In this document: piece by piece, positions 33,062-45,030 of the stretch
Position numbering within the stretch: position 1 is the stretch's first letter
Layout: each line of letters starts with the position of its first letter
Assembly: GCF_033115175.1 (NCBI RefSeq)
Contig: NC_084827.1
Span: 147,677,701-147,741,700, forward strand
Reading direction: 5' to 3'
Source of the DNA: Lepus europaeus
Taxonomy: Eukaryota; Chordata; Mammalia; Lagomorpha; Leporidae
DNA length: 64,000 nt
Notes under the pieces: generated by a model
The model's database searches: none
Told to the model about the DNA's origin: nothing
What the model saw: the letters and a program-made list of their open reading frames with translations, nothing else
Made by a program: the position numbers and the translations under genes

Positions 33062-34015
33062 TTTTTAAACTTTTATTTATTTAATAAATATAAATTCCCA
33101 AAGTACAGCTTTTGGATTACAGTGGCTTTTCCCCCCCATAACTTCCCTCCCACCCACAACCCTCCCATGTCCCACTCCCTCTCCCATTCCATTCACATCA
33201 AGATTCATTTTCAATTATCTTTATATACAGAAGATCAACAGTTTGCACCCACACAGAAACACAAAATGTAAAGTACTGTTTGAGTACTAGTTATAGCATT
33301 AATTTACATTGTACAACACATTAAGGACAGAGATCCTACATGGGGAGTAAGTGCACAGTGACTCCTATTGTTAACTTAACAATCGACACTTTTGTTTATG
33401 GTGTCAATAATCACCCAAGGCTCTTGTCATGGGTTGCCAAGGCTATGGAAGCCTTTTGAGTTTGCCAACTCTGATCTTATTTAGACAAGGTCATAGTCAA
33501 AGTGGAAGTTCTCTCCTCCCTTCAGAGAAAAGTACCTCCTTCGTTGATGGCCCATTCTTTCCACTGGGATCTCACTCGTAGAGATCTTTCATTTAGGTCT
33601 CCTTTTTCTTTTTTTGCCAGAGTGTCTTGGCTTTGCATGCCTAAAATACTCTTATGAGCTCTTCAGCCAGATCCGAATGCCTTAAGGGCTGATTCTGAGG
33701 CCAGAGTGCTGTTTAGGACATCTGCCATTCTATGAGTCTGCTGTGTATCCCACTTCCCATGTTGGATCGTTCTCTCCTTTTTAATTCTTTCAGTTAGTAT
33801 TAGCAGACATTAGTCTTATTTATGTGATCCCTTTGACTCTTGATCCTTTCATTAGGATCAATTGTGAACTGAAACTGATCACTTTGACTAGTGAGATGGC
33901 ATTGGTACATGCCACCTTGATGGGATTGAATTGGAATCAAAAAATATGGAATGCCTCACGAATTTGCGTGTCATCCTTGTGCAGGGGCCATGCTAATCTT
34001 CTCTGTATCATTCCA
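33062..34015 (-). mobile_element. U6 snRNA-L1 chimeric retroposon
   Basis: On the minus strand the element reads 5'-truncated U6 snRNA (34015 to 33939), then rabbit L1 3'UTR (33938 to about 33070), then poly-A. The whole is bracketed by a perfect 14-bp target duplication aacaaattgctgtt (33048-33061 and 34016-34029). The L1 part breaks off at 'gggattgaattggaatc', where the twin-primed copy at about 25952 continues into further L1 sequence. Known in mammals: such chimeras form when L1 reverse transcriptase switches template from L1 RNA to U6 RNA. Confidence 0.95.
33939..34015 (-). pseudogene. U6 snRNA pseudogene, 5'-truncated, part of L1 chimera
   Basis: The complement matches U6 from about nucleotide 31 (TTGGAA..GATACAGAGAAGATTAGCATGG) to the terminal ATATTTTT, with about four substitutions. 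The 5' stem-loop and any upstream polymerase III promoter are missing, so it is not a working gene. Confidence 0.95.
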
Positions 34016-34134
34016 AACAAATTGCTGTTAAAAGGATGAATACCTAGATTGGATTTCTTGGGATTTAAAGATCAAAACATTTTCCATCACCATAGAAAAT
34101 ACATTTCATACATATGTCCGACAGTGGACTTCTT

Positions 34135-34262
34135 TTTTTTTTAACTTTTATTTAATGAATATAAATTTCCAAAGTACAGCTTATGGATTACAATGGCTTT
34201 TTTCCCCCCATAACTTCCCTCCCACCCACAACCCTCCCCTCTCCCGCTCCTTCTCCCCTTCT
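34135..34262 (-). mobile_element. Very short L1 3'-end insertion
   Basis: About 128 bp of L1 3' end with poly-A (poly-T on plus). Duplication gacagtggacttctt (34120-34134) / gacaatggacttctt (34263-34277), one mismatch. Extreme 5' truncation. It sits in or beside an older L1. Confidence 0.92.
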
Positions 34263-34277
34263 GACAATGGACTTCTT

Positions 34278-35015
34278 ATAAACCAACAATAACAAAAAAA
34301 TTAAAAACAAATGCCAATATGCATTTGGCTATATATTGTTAAATATGGTTAAAAATAAAGTGTTGCCAGGTATGGAGCAACTAGAGCACTCAGAGATTGC
34401 TAATGGGAATTCAACATGGTAATGTCATTTTTGAAAACAGCTTGAAAATCTCTTAAATAAAGTTTGACATAATTTTATCATGCAACTAGCAATTCCTCTC
34501 ATGAAAATCCTTTCAAAATAAATGAAAACATATGTCTATACAAAAATTTGCATGTAAATGTTCATAAAAGCATTATTAATAATAATTTAAAACTGAAAAT
34601 AACCAAAATGTCCATCAACTAATGAATGAATAAATTAATCACAGAAGATCTATACAATGAAATAATACTTGATTAAATGGAGGGAAAAATTACCGATGTA
34701 TGAAATAGCATGAACATATCCTCCAAACATTTAGCTCATTGAAATAAACCAGACTTGAAAGATAATATATTGTGTAATTACGTTTATATGACATTCCAGA
34801 AAAGGCAAAGCTTTAGTGACAGAAAGAAAACCTGTGGTTTCCTGGACCCAGGAGTAAAGAGCAAATTATGAGAAAGCTTTTGGAGTTATGGAAATGTTCT
34901 GCATCTTAATTGCAATGGTTGTTACATAATGGCATTGATTCGTCAAAACTCATGAAACTTAACACAAAAATTGGTGCATATTACTGTATATGAATTATAC
35001 TTCAATGAAGATATT
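34278..35015 (+). mobile_element. Old L1 3' fragment
   Basis: 'ataaaccaacaataac', 'gggaattcaacatggtaatg', 'aaccaaaatgtccatcaac', 'atgaatgaataaattaatcac' and 'gtatatgaattatacttcaatgaa' follow the order of an old L1 ORF2 end and 3'UTR. It is disrupted by stops and indels. Confidence 0.7.
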
Positions 35016-35866
35016 AAAGAAGAAAATGTTATTTTTATTATAAAGAGATTATTTCATCACATGATTGATGAAATAGTTCACCAAAGTTATTGCAAACCCA
35101 ACGCTAAGAAGGCTATTAAAAATATCTCCTCCTATGACACTCTGCCTCTAGGAATAACATTTTCTCAAGAAATTCAGAAGAAACTGAAGTAGTTTGAAAA
35201 ATATGCCTTGATCTCCCTTTTTGAAATGGAACAAATGGATGAACGAAGATCATAGAGGAAGACAGTCTATTAAGCTGGAGGAGACAAGATATTTCCTTGA
35301 TGGAAAAGGTGACATTTTGGATGATGGCAATATGGAGGCGGGAAAGAGTTATAAAGGAGAAAGGCGATAAATCTAGGTTTAACTGTTCCTAAACAGTAAA
35401 TTAAGAGATGGAAGGCATTATATTTGTTAATAGGTCAGAAACAAGCCGGTAACCTATTGTAATCAAACAGAAGAAAGGAGGCAATCTTTCAGAGAACTTG
35501 TCAGAATGATTATCTAGAAGTTTCCAGGATCTAGCAAACTCTAAGGGAGATAAAACAGACTATAAAACATGGTCAGTATCTGAGCCAGGTAAAAATTAAA
35601 TGCTATGTGATTTATGGGCTTCCTTAGAACCTTGGGATGAAATTTCATGGTTGGAATTATCAGAAGATTGTCGCTTGACAATCTCTAACCAAACAGAATT
35701 CGGATGTATGTGGATGGGGAAGACCCAAAATATCATCATAAAATACTCAAAGGATCATTGGATAAATTTTAAGATAGCATTGCCATTCTTGGATTGAACA
35801 GACATCAAAGGCTTTGGATTGTGAAATTAGGATTCTAAGGAAGGCCCTAGCAAGGTGAGGTCTATT
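35016..35866. other. Intergenic, nothing recognised
   Basis: No coding or repeat signal that I can name. Confidence 0.4.
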
Positions 35867-35880
35867 AAAGATAGGAAAGT

Positions 35881-36219
35881 GGCCGGCGCCATGGCTTAAT
35901 AGGCTAATCCTCCGCCTTGCGGTGCCGGCACACCGGGTTCTAGTCCCGGTCGGGGTGCTGGATTCTATCCCGGTTGCCCCTCTTCCAGGCCAGCTCTCTG
36001 CTATGGTACCGGAAGGCAGTGGAGGATGGCCCAAGTCCTTGGGCACTGCACCCACGAGGGAGGCCACGAGAAGCACCTGGCTCCTGGCTTCGGATCAGCG
36101 AGATGCGCCGGCCGCAGCGGCCATTGGAGAGTGAACCAACGACAAAAAGGAAGACCTTTCTCTCTGTCTCTCTCTCTCACTATCCACTCTGCCTGTCAAA
36201 AAAAAAATAAATAAAAAAT
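35881..36219 (+). mobile_element. C-SINE, young full-length
   Basis: Head GGCCGGCGCCATGGCTTA, CTCTGCCTGTC end and an A/TAAA-patterned tail. Perfect 14-bp duplication aaagataggaaagt at 35867-35880 and 36220-36233. Confidence 0.95.
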
Positions 36220-36233
36220 AAAGATAGGAAAGT

Positions 36234-38683
36234 TATAGGTTAAATCATGACCTGGGTTCAATATTGGTCTTGTGGGCAAATATCTCCAGGGAATGGAATT
36301 ATCCAAGTCAGGTAGATGAAAGTAAGCAAGACATGAGCAATGAGAGCTTTTGGTAGATCAGTAATTTACTGATTATTTTCTTGTCTCAAATCTGAGATAA
36401 TTTAAAACAAGCAAGCAAATAAGAAAAAGTCTATGCTAAAAGCCAAGAGAAAAGGAGAGAAGACATAAGGTCCAACTGTCATGATATCTTTACTTGTGAT
36501 ACATAGGAAAATATCCATTGAAGCATCAGGTTGAATACAACTAAATCTTTCTGAAAGAACAGAAGAACAACGTGAACAACCAGAAATGTGTTCTATTATT
36601 GCAGAAAAATATGGAGCAGAATGCAAAGCCATGCAAAGCCATGCAAAGCCTGGAGCACCCTAAAGCTGATGGAAGACAGTAAGTGCTTTGAGGATACAGG
36701 GAAGGAAAATCAGCTGTCACTCCTAGGAGGAAAATACTCAGAAAGATCAGCAGGAGCTTCAGTTCAGAGGTGTGCTGAGGTTGAAACTACCCCAGAAAAA
36801 ATTTAGAGAGGAGAGTAATATCTTCCAGGAAATGGGTTCCACTGGCTCAAGGAATTCTATTGCATCAGTTCTGTTAGAGGGAGCAGCCATTGTGTAATAG
36901 GACTGAAAATGCTTACTCAGTAGAAGGTGAAGAAATTATAGTCTTAATAGATACCACACTTGATATGGCACCAGGGCACCTGAAAAACAAGACTTGAAGA
37001 GGAAATGGAAGTAAGACCTGTGACTGGTACTATTTCTAAACTTTCTAAGAAATTTACAATGTCTTCAGTATGTCTCTCAGAAAAGAGATAATAGATACTT
37101 GGATTTTCCTTCAGATGTAATAAATTTCTCCCAATTGGGTTTATGTTCATAGCCATGAACTTTGGATAATTAATCAACTGACTGGCTTCCTGGCAAGACT
37201 GGACTGGAGACCTCTTCTCTCTGAAATTGTTTGAGCTGTTTGAGCCTAAACCCTTTAGCTGAGCCTAAGTAGAATAATAACTTGGGGAGGAAGAATTAAG
37301 GATGTTAATGCTTTTGCACGTTAAATTATTTGCTCTATAACTTGCAAGAGAATTTAATCTTTGGACTTCAATTTCTTCAGGGAATTTCACAATGTGAGGG
37401 CGTTTATATGCAAATTTTGGGCATCTTTATGTTGTTGAGAATTTATTAGTGGAATATATTAGTGTTATCATTTAATCATATTGCATAACCTCTGGTGAGC
37501 TGTATTGGGTGGTTTAGTTGGGCATAATTTGGGATGGGAAAAAGAAAAGGGAGTAAATTCTCAGCGTTGGATACAGTGTGGATTTGGAGTGTGCTGTCAG
37601 GGAGCAATTTTATGCTTCCTGCCAGTGGTCACAGGCGGGTAAGAAAGAACAGCAGGAGGTATTGAGAAAGCACTGTCTGAAGGTGAGAACCACCTGTTTG
37701 ATGCCTAGCTGCTCTGTCTTGTGTAGGACAGTCACACTCTTGGTTTACAATCTTCATAGTCCCATAGGATAAGAGAAAAAAAGATATGATTAGGGAACAA
37801 TATGTCCTCATCAGTCTCATTTCTTTTATTTATTTATTTTTAAATGTGAGGATCCTTAAGTAACACTCTTGCCTTTTACCCACCTTCGTTCTTTTCCACC
37901 CTGTCTTACTGGTCAGAGGCATCCACTGTTCCATGTCTATCTATTTCATTGAGATAATTTATCACTAACTTCCCAGCATAGAATGTTAGTCCCTTATTTT
38001 CTTTATCAGTGTGAGGCAGAGAGTCTGCACAATGTTTTATTTTGTAGATTCAAATTTTTCCCTTGGATGGGCTTTCCTATGATTTGTGGTATGAATGGGA
38101 GGTAGTGTTATAGGGAATATCAATGCACTTTTTATTATGTAAATTAGCCACATATTGCATTCTAGATTTTATAGTAATAAACACTATGCCTTGATATCCA
38201 TTTTTTGGTCTCCCTTTAATAGTCTATTTCTCAATTGGATTTTATCTTAGGTATGTGTAGGAATTTATTATTATTATTATTATTATTATTGAAGTTTCTC
38301 AAATAAAGGAAACCAATGCAAAATAGATAGTGAAGAATAGAGTTTGTTAGAGATAAGTGTGCATGAAAGTGATGAGAAATGGGGAAAAACATGGATGAGG
38401 GCTTTAAATTTAATTTTTCTTTTCACTAAATACAGGGAGAACTTGAGGTGTTTGAATAGGTTGGAGACATTTCTAGGGGTGGGTTTTCCAAAGAATAATC
38501 TGGCAAAGCATGTAAGTAGAGTGAAAGGAGATGGCCAAGAGGAGAAGTAACTACTGAAAAAACAAGGTTAAGAAAAAATAACATCATAGAGATGTAGCCA
38601 GGAGAACTTGACAGGTGATTCTCTGTTGAGGGTCAAAGGAAGAGAGTTGTCAAAGTAATGAAGTTATACAACCTTGGAAGTTT
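36234..38683. other. Intergenic, small repeats only
   Basis: Holds three tandem copies of a 10-bp unit (atgcaaagcc, about 36619-36648) and an (ATT)n microsatellite at 38268-38290. No gene; the short frames here lack domains and splice context. Confidence 0.5.
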
Positions 38684-38896
38684 AAAGCAAAGATAGGCAA
38701 ACTTATTTTTTAAGGGGTCAGATTTTTATTTTAGGCTTTGTGAGATGTGCAATTTCCATGGTCACTAGTCAACTTGGCCATTTTAGCATGACTGCATCCA
38801 CAGATTGTATCTTAACAAATGAGCAAATCTGTATCCCAATAAAACTATTTATCAAACATCTGGCCCACAGACTGTGACTTGCTGAATCCTGGTGTA
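38684..38896 (+). mobile_element. hAT/Charlie-like DNA transposon remnant
   Basis: 'aggcaaacttattttttaaggggtcagat..ttttaggctttgtgagatg', 'caataaaactatttatcaaac' and 'ctggcccacagactgtgacttgctgaatcctgg' follow the order of a common nonautonomous mammalian DNA transposon. A reversed copy lies at 62138-62366. Confidence 0.6.
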
Positions 38897-39527
38897 GAGG
38901 GTTATGATGCCAGTGCCAGTTGTGAAAGTATCACCACTGAGTTCTAAATTTGCTCTTGTCGCTTCTCAGGATTGCTGGAGCCGAGACGTCACATTTCTGT
39001 TTTTCCAGGTGCTCATTATAAGGTCTGGAGCTGAGAAAAGGGGCATATTCCTTCATATGTTGCTTGGTGTTCCTATCAGAGTCATCATGATAGTGATTTT
39101 TGACCTTGGCAGATGCAATTGCTTCTGGTTTCCAGCTTGTTCTCGCATTCCCAGAACCCAGTCATAATGAAGCTGCTTCCGAAGCATCAGTGCCCGCTGG
39201 CTGGTGCCCACTTCTCAGAAGTTTGAGTCTGGGCACCGTGAGGCTCCTCCCTAAGTACCTGAGGCACCAGCATCAGCAAGGCAGTGCGCTCTTCTGAGGT
39301 GCAAGATTCTAGGTTCTAATCACTCTACCCTCTTCCTTCTGTTCCACCAGCCCTAAAAGGGGAAGCTGCTTCCTGCAGTTATTATATTTTTATACCTCAA
39401 TATTCCCTTTTCAATTTTCCAATCATATTATTTCCCATATTAATTCTCTCTATCAAAATAGTTGATGGAATTTTCATTTTCTTGACTGAACCTTGATCAA
39501 CATAAACTATATATAGAATAGGGGGAT
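38897..39527. other. Intergenic, nothing recognised
   Basis: Moderate GC around 38930-39290. No gene or named repeat. Confidence 0.4.
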
Positions 39528-39853
39528 GGGTCTGGCACTGTGGCGCAGCAGATTAAAGCCCTGGCCTGAAGTGCCGGCATTGCATATGGGCGCTCGTTCT
39601 AGCCCCAGCTGCTCCTCTTCCCATCCAGCTCTCTGCTATGGCCTGGGGTAGCAATGGAGGATGTCCCAATTCCTTGGGCCCATGAACCCACATGGGAGAC
39701 CCGAAAGAAGCTCCTGGCTCCTGGTTTCAGATCGGCGCAGCTCTGGCCATTGTGGCCATCTTGGGAGTGAACCAGGAGATGGAAGTCCTCTTTAACTCCA
39801 CCTCTCTCTGTAACTCTATCTTTCAAATAAATAAAATAAATCTTAAAAAAAAA
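39528..39853 (+). mobile_element. C-SINE
   Basis: Head GGGTCTGGCACTGTGGCGCAGCAG, modified core, ATCTTTCAAATAAATAAAATAAATC tail. Imperfect flanks agaatagggg / agaatagagg. Confidence 0.9.
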
Positions 39854-42049
39854 GAATAGAGGTATATGTAGGGACACACAGGGAAAACACAAAGGCAGTC
39901 TGGATAGTGTAGAATCTACTTTTAGAAATGATGGATTTGAAGTACTGACAGATGGACCAATTACAGATTTCTAGCTAGCAATTTGATATTGAAGGAAGTC
40001 AGGGATGTATTATTCATATATAGAGGTACTATTTACACGACCAGAGAAAAATAACTAGGTAAGAACCGGTGAAGAAGACTGAAATGGAAATCGTCTCCAT
40101 TTTTGAAGAGTATGAAGAAGAGGAAGGATAAATGATGAACATGACAAAGAAATGATCAGCCAAGGCAGAAGGAAAATGTGAAGTCAAGAAAACAGGGCGA
40201 TTAAAAAAAAAAAAAAACAAAACAGCAGCAGGCCCATTGTTCTCGCACGGTTTCATGTTTTGTCCTTGAAGATGGCTGGAAGACCTCTTCTCCACCTTCT
40301 TTTCTTTGGCCAGACGGACCCAATATTTTCCTCCATATGATTTCCCAAAGACACTTTACATGGTTCCTTTTTTCAAGAGCAGTGTTGGTAAAGGCAGGGG
40401 TGCTGCATTAATTAAGTCAAGCTCAACCCACAAAAGATCTTTAACTCAAATTACCAGCTTCTGGGTTTGCAAGCTTTTGAAGTTTAGGTTTATTTGAAAT
40501 TGTTTGGGTTTCCCCCACATACCTTTTATGATTTTCATCATCAAAAGCGAACGCTGGTGCTTGGAAGGACTGACTATTAAAACTGCAAGCACCTCACCTA
40601 ACTCAAGCTCTTCCTGCATGCTGTTCTCACAAAGGCCTTCAGCCTGCTCTGGCTGTAGAGACGTTCAAAAGCCATGCGTACTTTGAGGCATAGTAGAGAT
40701 AGGACATGATGCTCGGAAGAGATAAAGAAACTAAGTTCTGATGCCTATAATCTAGAAACTCCGCCACCCCCACAAAGAACAAAACTGAAGCTCTTGCTAA
40801 GCCCTTGTTTCCATAGTGTAACTTCCTTTTCTGAACAAGTGGCACTTAGCCTTGCTGCAGTTCAAATGAACATATGAATCTTAAAAAAAAGGACAAACAT
40901 GAATTTTAAAATGACACTTTCTTTTAAAAAATAAGGTAGGACTTTTTTTTTTTCAATTACATGCTTGAAAGAGAGTTTATAATGTGGTCGTACAATTTAC
41001 AGTAATAATTTGTCTAAGATTAGTACGTGTGCTGTTCTTGTCATTAGCATGAGTTTTTTTGGCTTGTGCAGCTCGCATTACTCCATTTTCCAGTTCTCAC
41101 TAGCTTGGAGACTTCCGGTTTCTTTCTTTACTGCTGTCATGTTGCCCAACTTCTCTGTACTCAGGCACAGGGAACAGGGGGAGAGTGTGCTGTAGGTGAC
41201 TCCCAACTGAAGCCTCGAGTTGTTGCAGGTCAGGCTGCTACATCTCGTCCTAATGAGGCCCCGACTCCATTTAGTTCAAACCTTTGTGCATCGTTTTTCT
41301 TATTTCTGGAAGTGTGTGGTCATTTTACTTATTTTCATACACTCAGGCTACCTCTATGTAAATCAGGCAAGATGAAACATTTCCTCCATATTTGAACGTT
41401 TAAAAGGAGTGCTTATAAATGGAATTATTAATCGAGATGAGTACATGTAGATAAAGGATTAGCTTCTGAGAGCTTTAGAACCTAGAAGAACAGCTAGCCA
41501 GGAATGGGTTAAAACGGAAGTAAACCCAAGTACAGAATATTGTAAGAAGATGGGTTCACACAGAGGCCCAAACTGGATCTGAGGGAAGGAAATTGTTCGA
41601 CTGGCAGTGCTTCTGACTGGAGGCTTAAAGTCCCACTGGTCAACTCCCGACATGACAATGTTAGCTTAACATCTACTCTACGCAGGGCACAGAGAATGCA
41701 AAACTCAAGAAGAGCTTCTATGTCTTGAGGATGCACAGCTATTAAGCCATCACTCTGCCTATCTTTCCTGCCTCCCTCTGTCCTTCCTATTTGAATGCTC
41801 TCTTTTTCCCCCTTTCACAGATTCCTTTCTCCATTTTTTTTTTCTTTAGAAATTTTCCCTTTTGGTACTTAATTCGATGTATTCCCAAAGATTAATCTGT
41901 TTTCCCAAAGAGGGTGACTTGTTTCTCAGTAACTAGTTATTTTCTGAGACTTTCTATTATTTGACACATTATATATAAAATATTTAATATGGGAAGACAT
42001 AAAGATGTGTACAATATCTATTTATTAATTCATTTACTCATTTATTCAG
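39854..42049. other. Intergenic, nothing recognised
   Basis: Apart from A- and T-runs (40202, 41837) no repeat was assigned. A stretch at 40290-40680 is comparatively non-repetitive and could be regulatory, but nothing in the sequence proves it. Confidence 0.35.
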
Positions 42050-42640
42050 TAGCTTTCCATTGAGAGCTTAATAAGTGCCAGGCATTATTTAAGAAAGTGG
42101 GGTAAGTGAATGATTCTTTTTTTTTTTTTTTTTGTCTTTGAGAACTCGCAGCCTAGAGTAGGAGCAAGATCCATAAATGCACAAAGGCCTCCAAAGCTTA
42201 AGAGAATAAGAGTAAAAGGCCAGCAGATGTGGAGGGTTTGATGAGAAGCACTTAGTTCCCTAACATCTCTTCTGTCTTCATCTTACTTTCCTATCGCTTG
42301 CCAACTTGCATATATTTTACTTGGCTCTATAGTTCGTATCTCTGTATATGACAATATATACTCTTGTTTTTGTCACTGTGTGTGTCATGAATAATACGAT
42401 GAATAGAAATCTATATTCTGAGAAGGTGTAGGAAATAAAGCGGCAAGAAGGAGAAAAAAGACAAAATACATAGCAGGCACAAAGGCAGAGGAAGGTGGAA
42501 GAACTTGGGCTGTCGAGATCACGGTGGCTATGGTGGCTAGCTTTTTAGAGGCATAGGAGTAACAAGGAACTTCAGAAAGGGAGAGATCTTTTGGTCATAC
42601 TGAGGAGACTGGACCTTATCTTCTAGTCAATCAATAAACT
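42050..42640 (-). mobile_element. LINE2 3'-end, antisense
   Basis: 'ttccattgagagcttaataagtgccaggcatt', 'gcaggcacaaaggcagagg' and 'gatcttttggtcatactgagg' are in the order of a reversed L2 3' end. A poly-T run is at 42117-42134. Confidence 0.6.
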
Positions 42641-42663
42641 TCAATGTTTTTTTTTTGTTTGTT

Positions 42664-42993
42664 TAAAAAATTTTATTTATTTATTTGAAAGGCAGAATTA
42701 CAGAGAGGGAGAGGTAGAGGCAGAGAGAGAAGTCTTCCAGCCACTGGTTCACTCCCCAAATGGCTGCAATGGCCAGGGTTGGGTCAGGCTGAAGCCAGGA
42801 GGCAGGAGCTTCATCCAGGTCTTCCATGTGAGTGCAGGGGCCCAAGGACTTGGGCCATCTTCTGCTACTTTCCCAAGCACATCAGCAAGGAGCTAGATCA
42901 GAAGTGGAGCAGCCAGGATTTGAACTGGCACCCATATGGGATGCCAGCACTGCAGGCAGCAGATTTACTAGCTATGCCACAGCCCTGGCCCCA
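42664..42993 (-). mobile_element. C-SINE, antisense
   Basis: Tail complement TTTTATTTATTTATTTGAAAGG, core GGGCCCAAGGACTTGGGCC at 42838-42856, head complement CCACAGCCCTGGCCCC. Target duplication not clear. Confidence 0.93.
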
Positions 42994-43659
42994 ACTTTGC
43001 TGGTTTTTAAGCAGAGGAGTGGTATATTTGGCTGTTTGATGGCAGATTGTAAAAAGCAGATTATAGTGGGGGTGGCAAACTTGGAAGACAATTTTAATGA
43101 GGACCTGGCCTCGGGTAATAGTGTTAGTCATATAAACAAAATAGGCAGCTTGGACAAGGTTGAAGAGACAGGGTGAAGTAACTCCAGGAATATCTGGGTA
43201 CAGGCATTGGGGGAGAGGGAGAGGCAGGCTTTCCTCTGGATGGGGCATGGTACCCTTATTGCCACAAACTTTGACTGCATTGGCCCTGGGAGTAACTTAG
43301 GCTCTTCTTGGGTGGAAAGCATAGCATATGAGAAGTGAATTATTAGTAGTTTACCTTCCTCCCAATTTTCATTTTGCCATGGCTTCCATTCCCTTGTTTG
43401 ACACCCTGTGCCAATGTCACAAGTGAATACATGATCAAGTGTCAAGCATCTGGCCCCAGTAGTCAGTGCTGCGTATGGGGAGAAATGGCACCATAGTATG
43501 AAAGAAAGAATTCTGGGCTCACCTTCTGAGCTGACAGTAACTAGATGTGTGAATTTTGGCAACCAGTTCCTGACTTTGGACAGCAGTTTCTCACCTTTTA
43601 AGTCTGTTTCAGGTGGGACATGGTGAAGACTGCACTAGAGGACATTTAGGTTTGTTCAG
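42994..43659. other. Intergenic, nothing recognised
   Basis: No gene. The 144-residue minus-strand frame (43128-43562) has no recognisable domain. Confidence 0.4.
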
Positions 43660-44480
43660 ACCTATCATTTTATGAGTAGATATTTATCTTTCTTCTCTAA
43701 GCGAGTGTCTGCTTTCGACTGGACTGTTAGTTTCTTGAAGATAGCAACTACTGTACTTGTCTCTGGGTCCCAGGGACTTGGAACAGGGTCTGGGGTAAAG
43801 AATGCAGAAGTAATGGTTTTGAACAAATGACTGAATGAATGATATTCATAGTTCATTAATAATGCTATCCCATCCTCCCTCTCTCCTGGGATTAAAGCCT
43901 TCGTGTATTCTGTGCTTGCCTTCCCCTTGTATAACACCCCCACCCATCTTGTCCTTATCTATTAAATTAGGACACAATTTTTCCCTCTCAGAAAAGTATT
44001 TCTGATCTGGCTTCCCTTCTACTTCCAGACAGTCACCCAAATCTCTGCCCTTTACCTTAAAAATGAGACTATTGCAATAAGATACTCACTTCCGGTTGTA
44101 GTTTCCCTCTCCTAAACCCTTTCCATATATGTCACCATATTAAGCTTCCAGAGTTTTGTGGTGTGATATTTTAAATGGCTAAGGCCAGTGTGCATTGATG
44201 TTGAGTACATGTTGTAATCTGGTTTAAGCTTATACTGACATGAATTCTCCACTTACTCTGTCACTCATGGTCTTCCAGCCAAATGTACATTTCCATCTCT
44301 TATGTTGCTTAGTGCTATTTCATCTGTCTGGAGTGTTCTCATCTTCCTCACCACCAATTCTTCTGTCGACCCAGCTCCTTACTTCTTGATCAGTCTGCTC
44401 CTGTAGCCTCCCAGGTTTTATTCCAGCCCAAAGTACTGTATCCTTCACTCATCTAACAAACAACAGTATCACTACTTATC
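43660..44480 (+). mobile_element. LINE2 fragments
   Basis: 'gttagtttcttgaagatagcaac..gtctctgggtcccagggacttggaacagg' and 'aaatgactgaatgaatg' match the L2 3' end in direct orientation. 43970-44480 holds further L2-like pieces; fragment borders are approximate. Confidence 0.5.
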
Positions 44481-44623
44481 CAAGTATTTCTCGAGTTGTC
44501 ATCTTATCACATGCTTATGTCTTGTCACTTTCTGTATCTTTATAAGGCTCTCGAGGTTAAGAAATATATCTTAAGTATCTTTGTATTACTCATTGTTTAA
44601 TGAAAACAATAACTTTTTTCCCC

Positions 44624-44814
44624 AAAGATTTATTTATTTATTCGAAAGACAGAGTTACAGAGAGGCAGAGGTAGAAAGAGAAAAAGGTCCTCTACCTGCT
44701 GCTCCACTCCCCAAATGGCCAGAACTGAGTGGATCAGAAGCCAGGAACCCGTCTCCATATGGGATGCTGTCACTGCAGGCAGTGGCTTTAGCCGCTATGC
44801 CACAGTGCCAGACC
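44624..44814 (-). mobile_element. C-SINE, antisense, internally deleted
   Basis: Tail complement AAGATTTATTTATTTATTCGAAAG and head complement 'atatgggatgctgtcactgcaggc..ccacagtgccagacccc' joined with about 120 bp of core missing. Confidence 0.85.
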
Positions 44815-44934
44815 CCTCTTTACCTTCTAGTACTGATCCTTACATGTGCCAGAAACCTACCCAAGCTCTTTTGTACATTCATGTCCTCTCTTCATACTGG
44901 ACAACCATCCCATGTATGATGGATATTATTACTA

Positions 44935-45030
44935 TCTCCATTCTTCATATAAAAAAACTGAAGCCTAGAAATGTTAAGTAGTTAGTTCTAGATCACCTCT
45001 CAAGTGCCAGGATCTAGTTCAGTTTTCACA
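44935..45030 (-). mobile_element. MIR-type ancient SINE, antisense
   Basis: 'tatctccattcttcatataaaaaaactgaagcctagaaatgttaagtag..tgccaggatctag' is the reversed MIR core. Confidence 0.6.

Noticed and set aside
33939-34015. Functional U6 snRNA gene
   Set aside because: Lacks the first 30 nucleotides and any polymerase III promoter, carries substitutions, and is fused to L1.
43128-43562. 144-residue minus-strand frame
   Set aside because: No recognisable domain, no splice context and no supporting composition.
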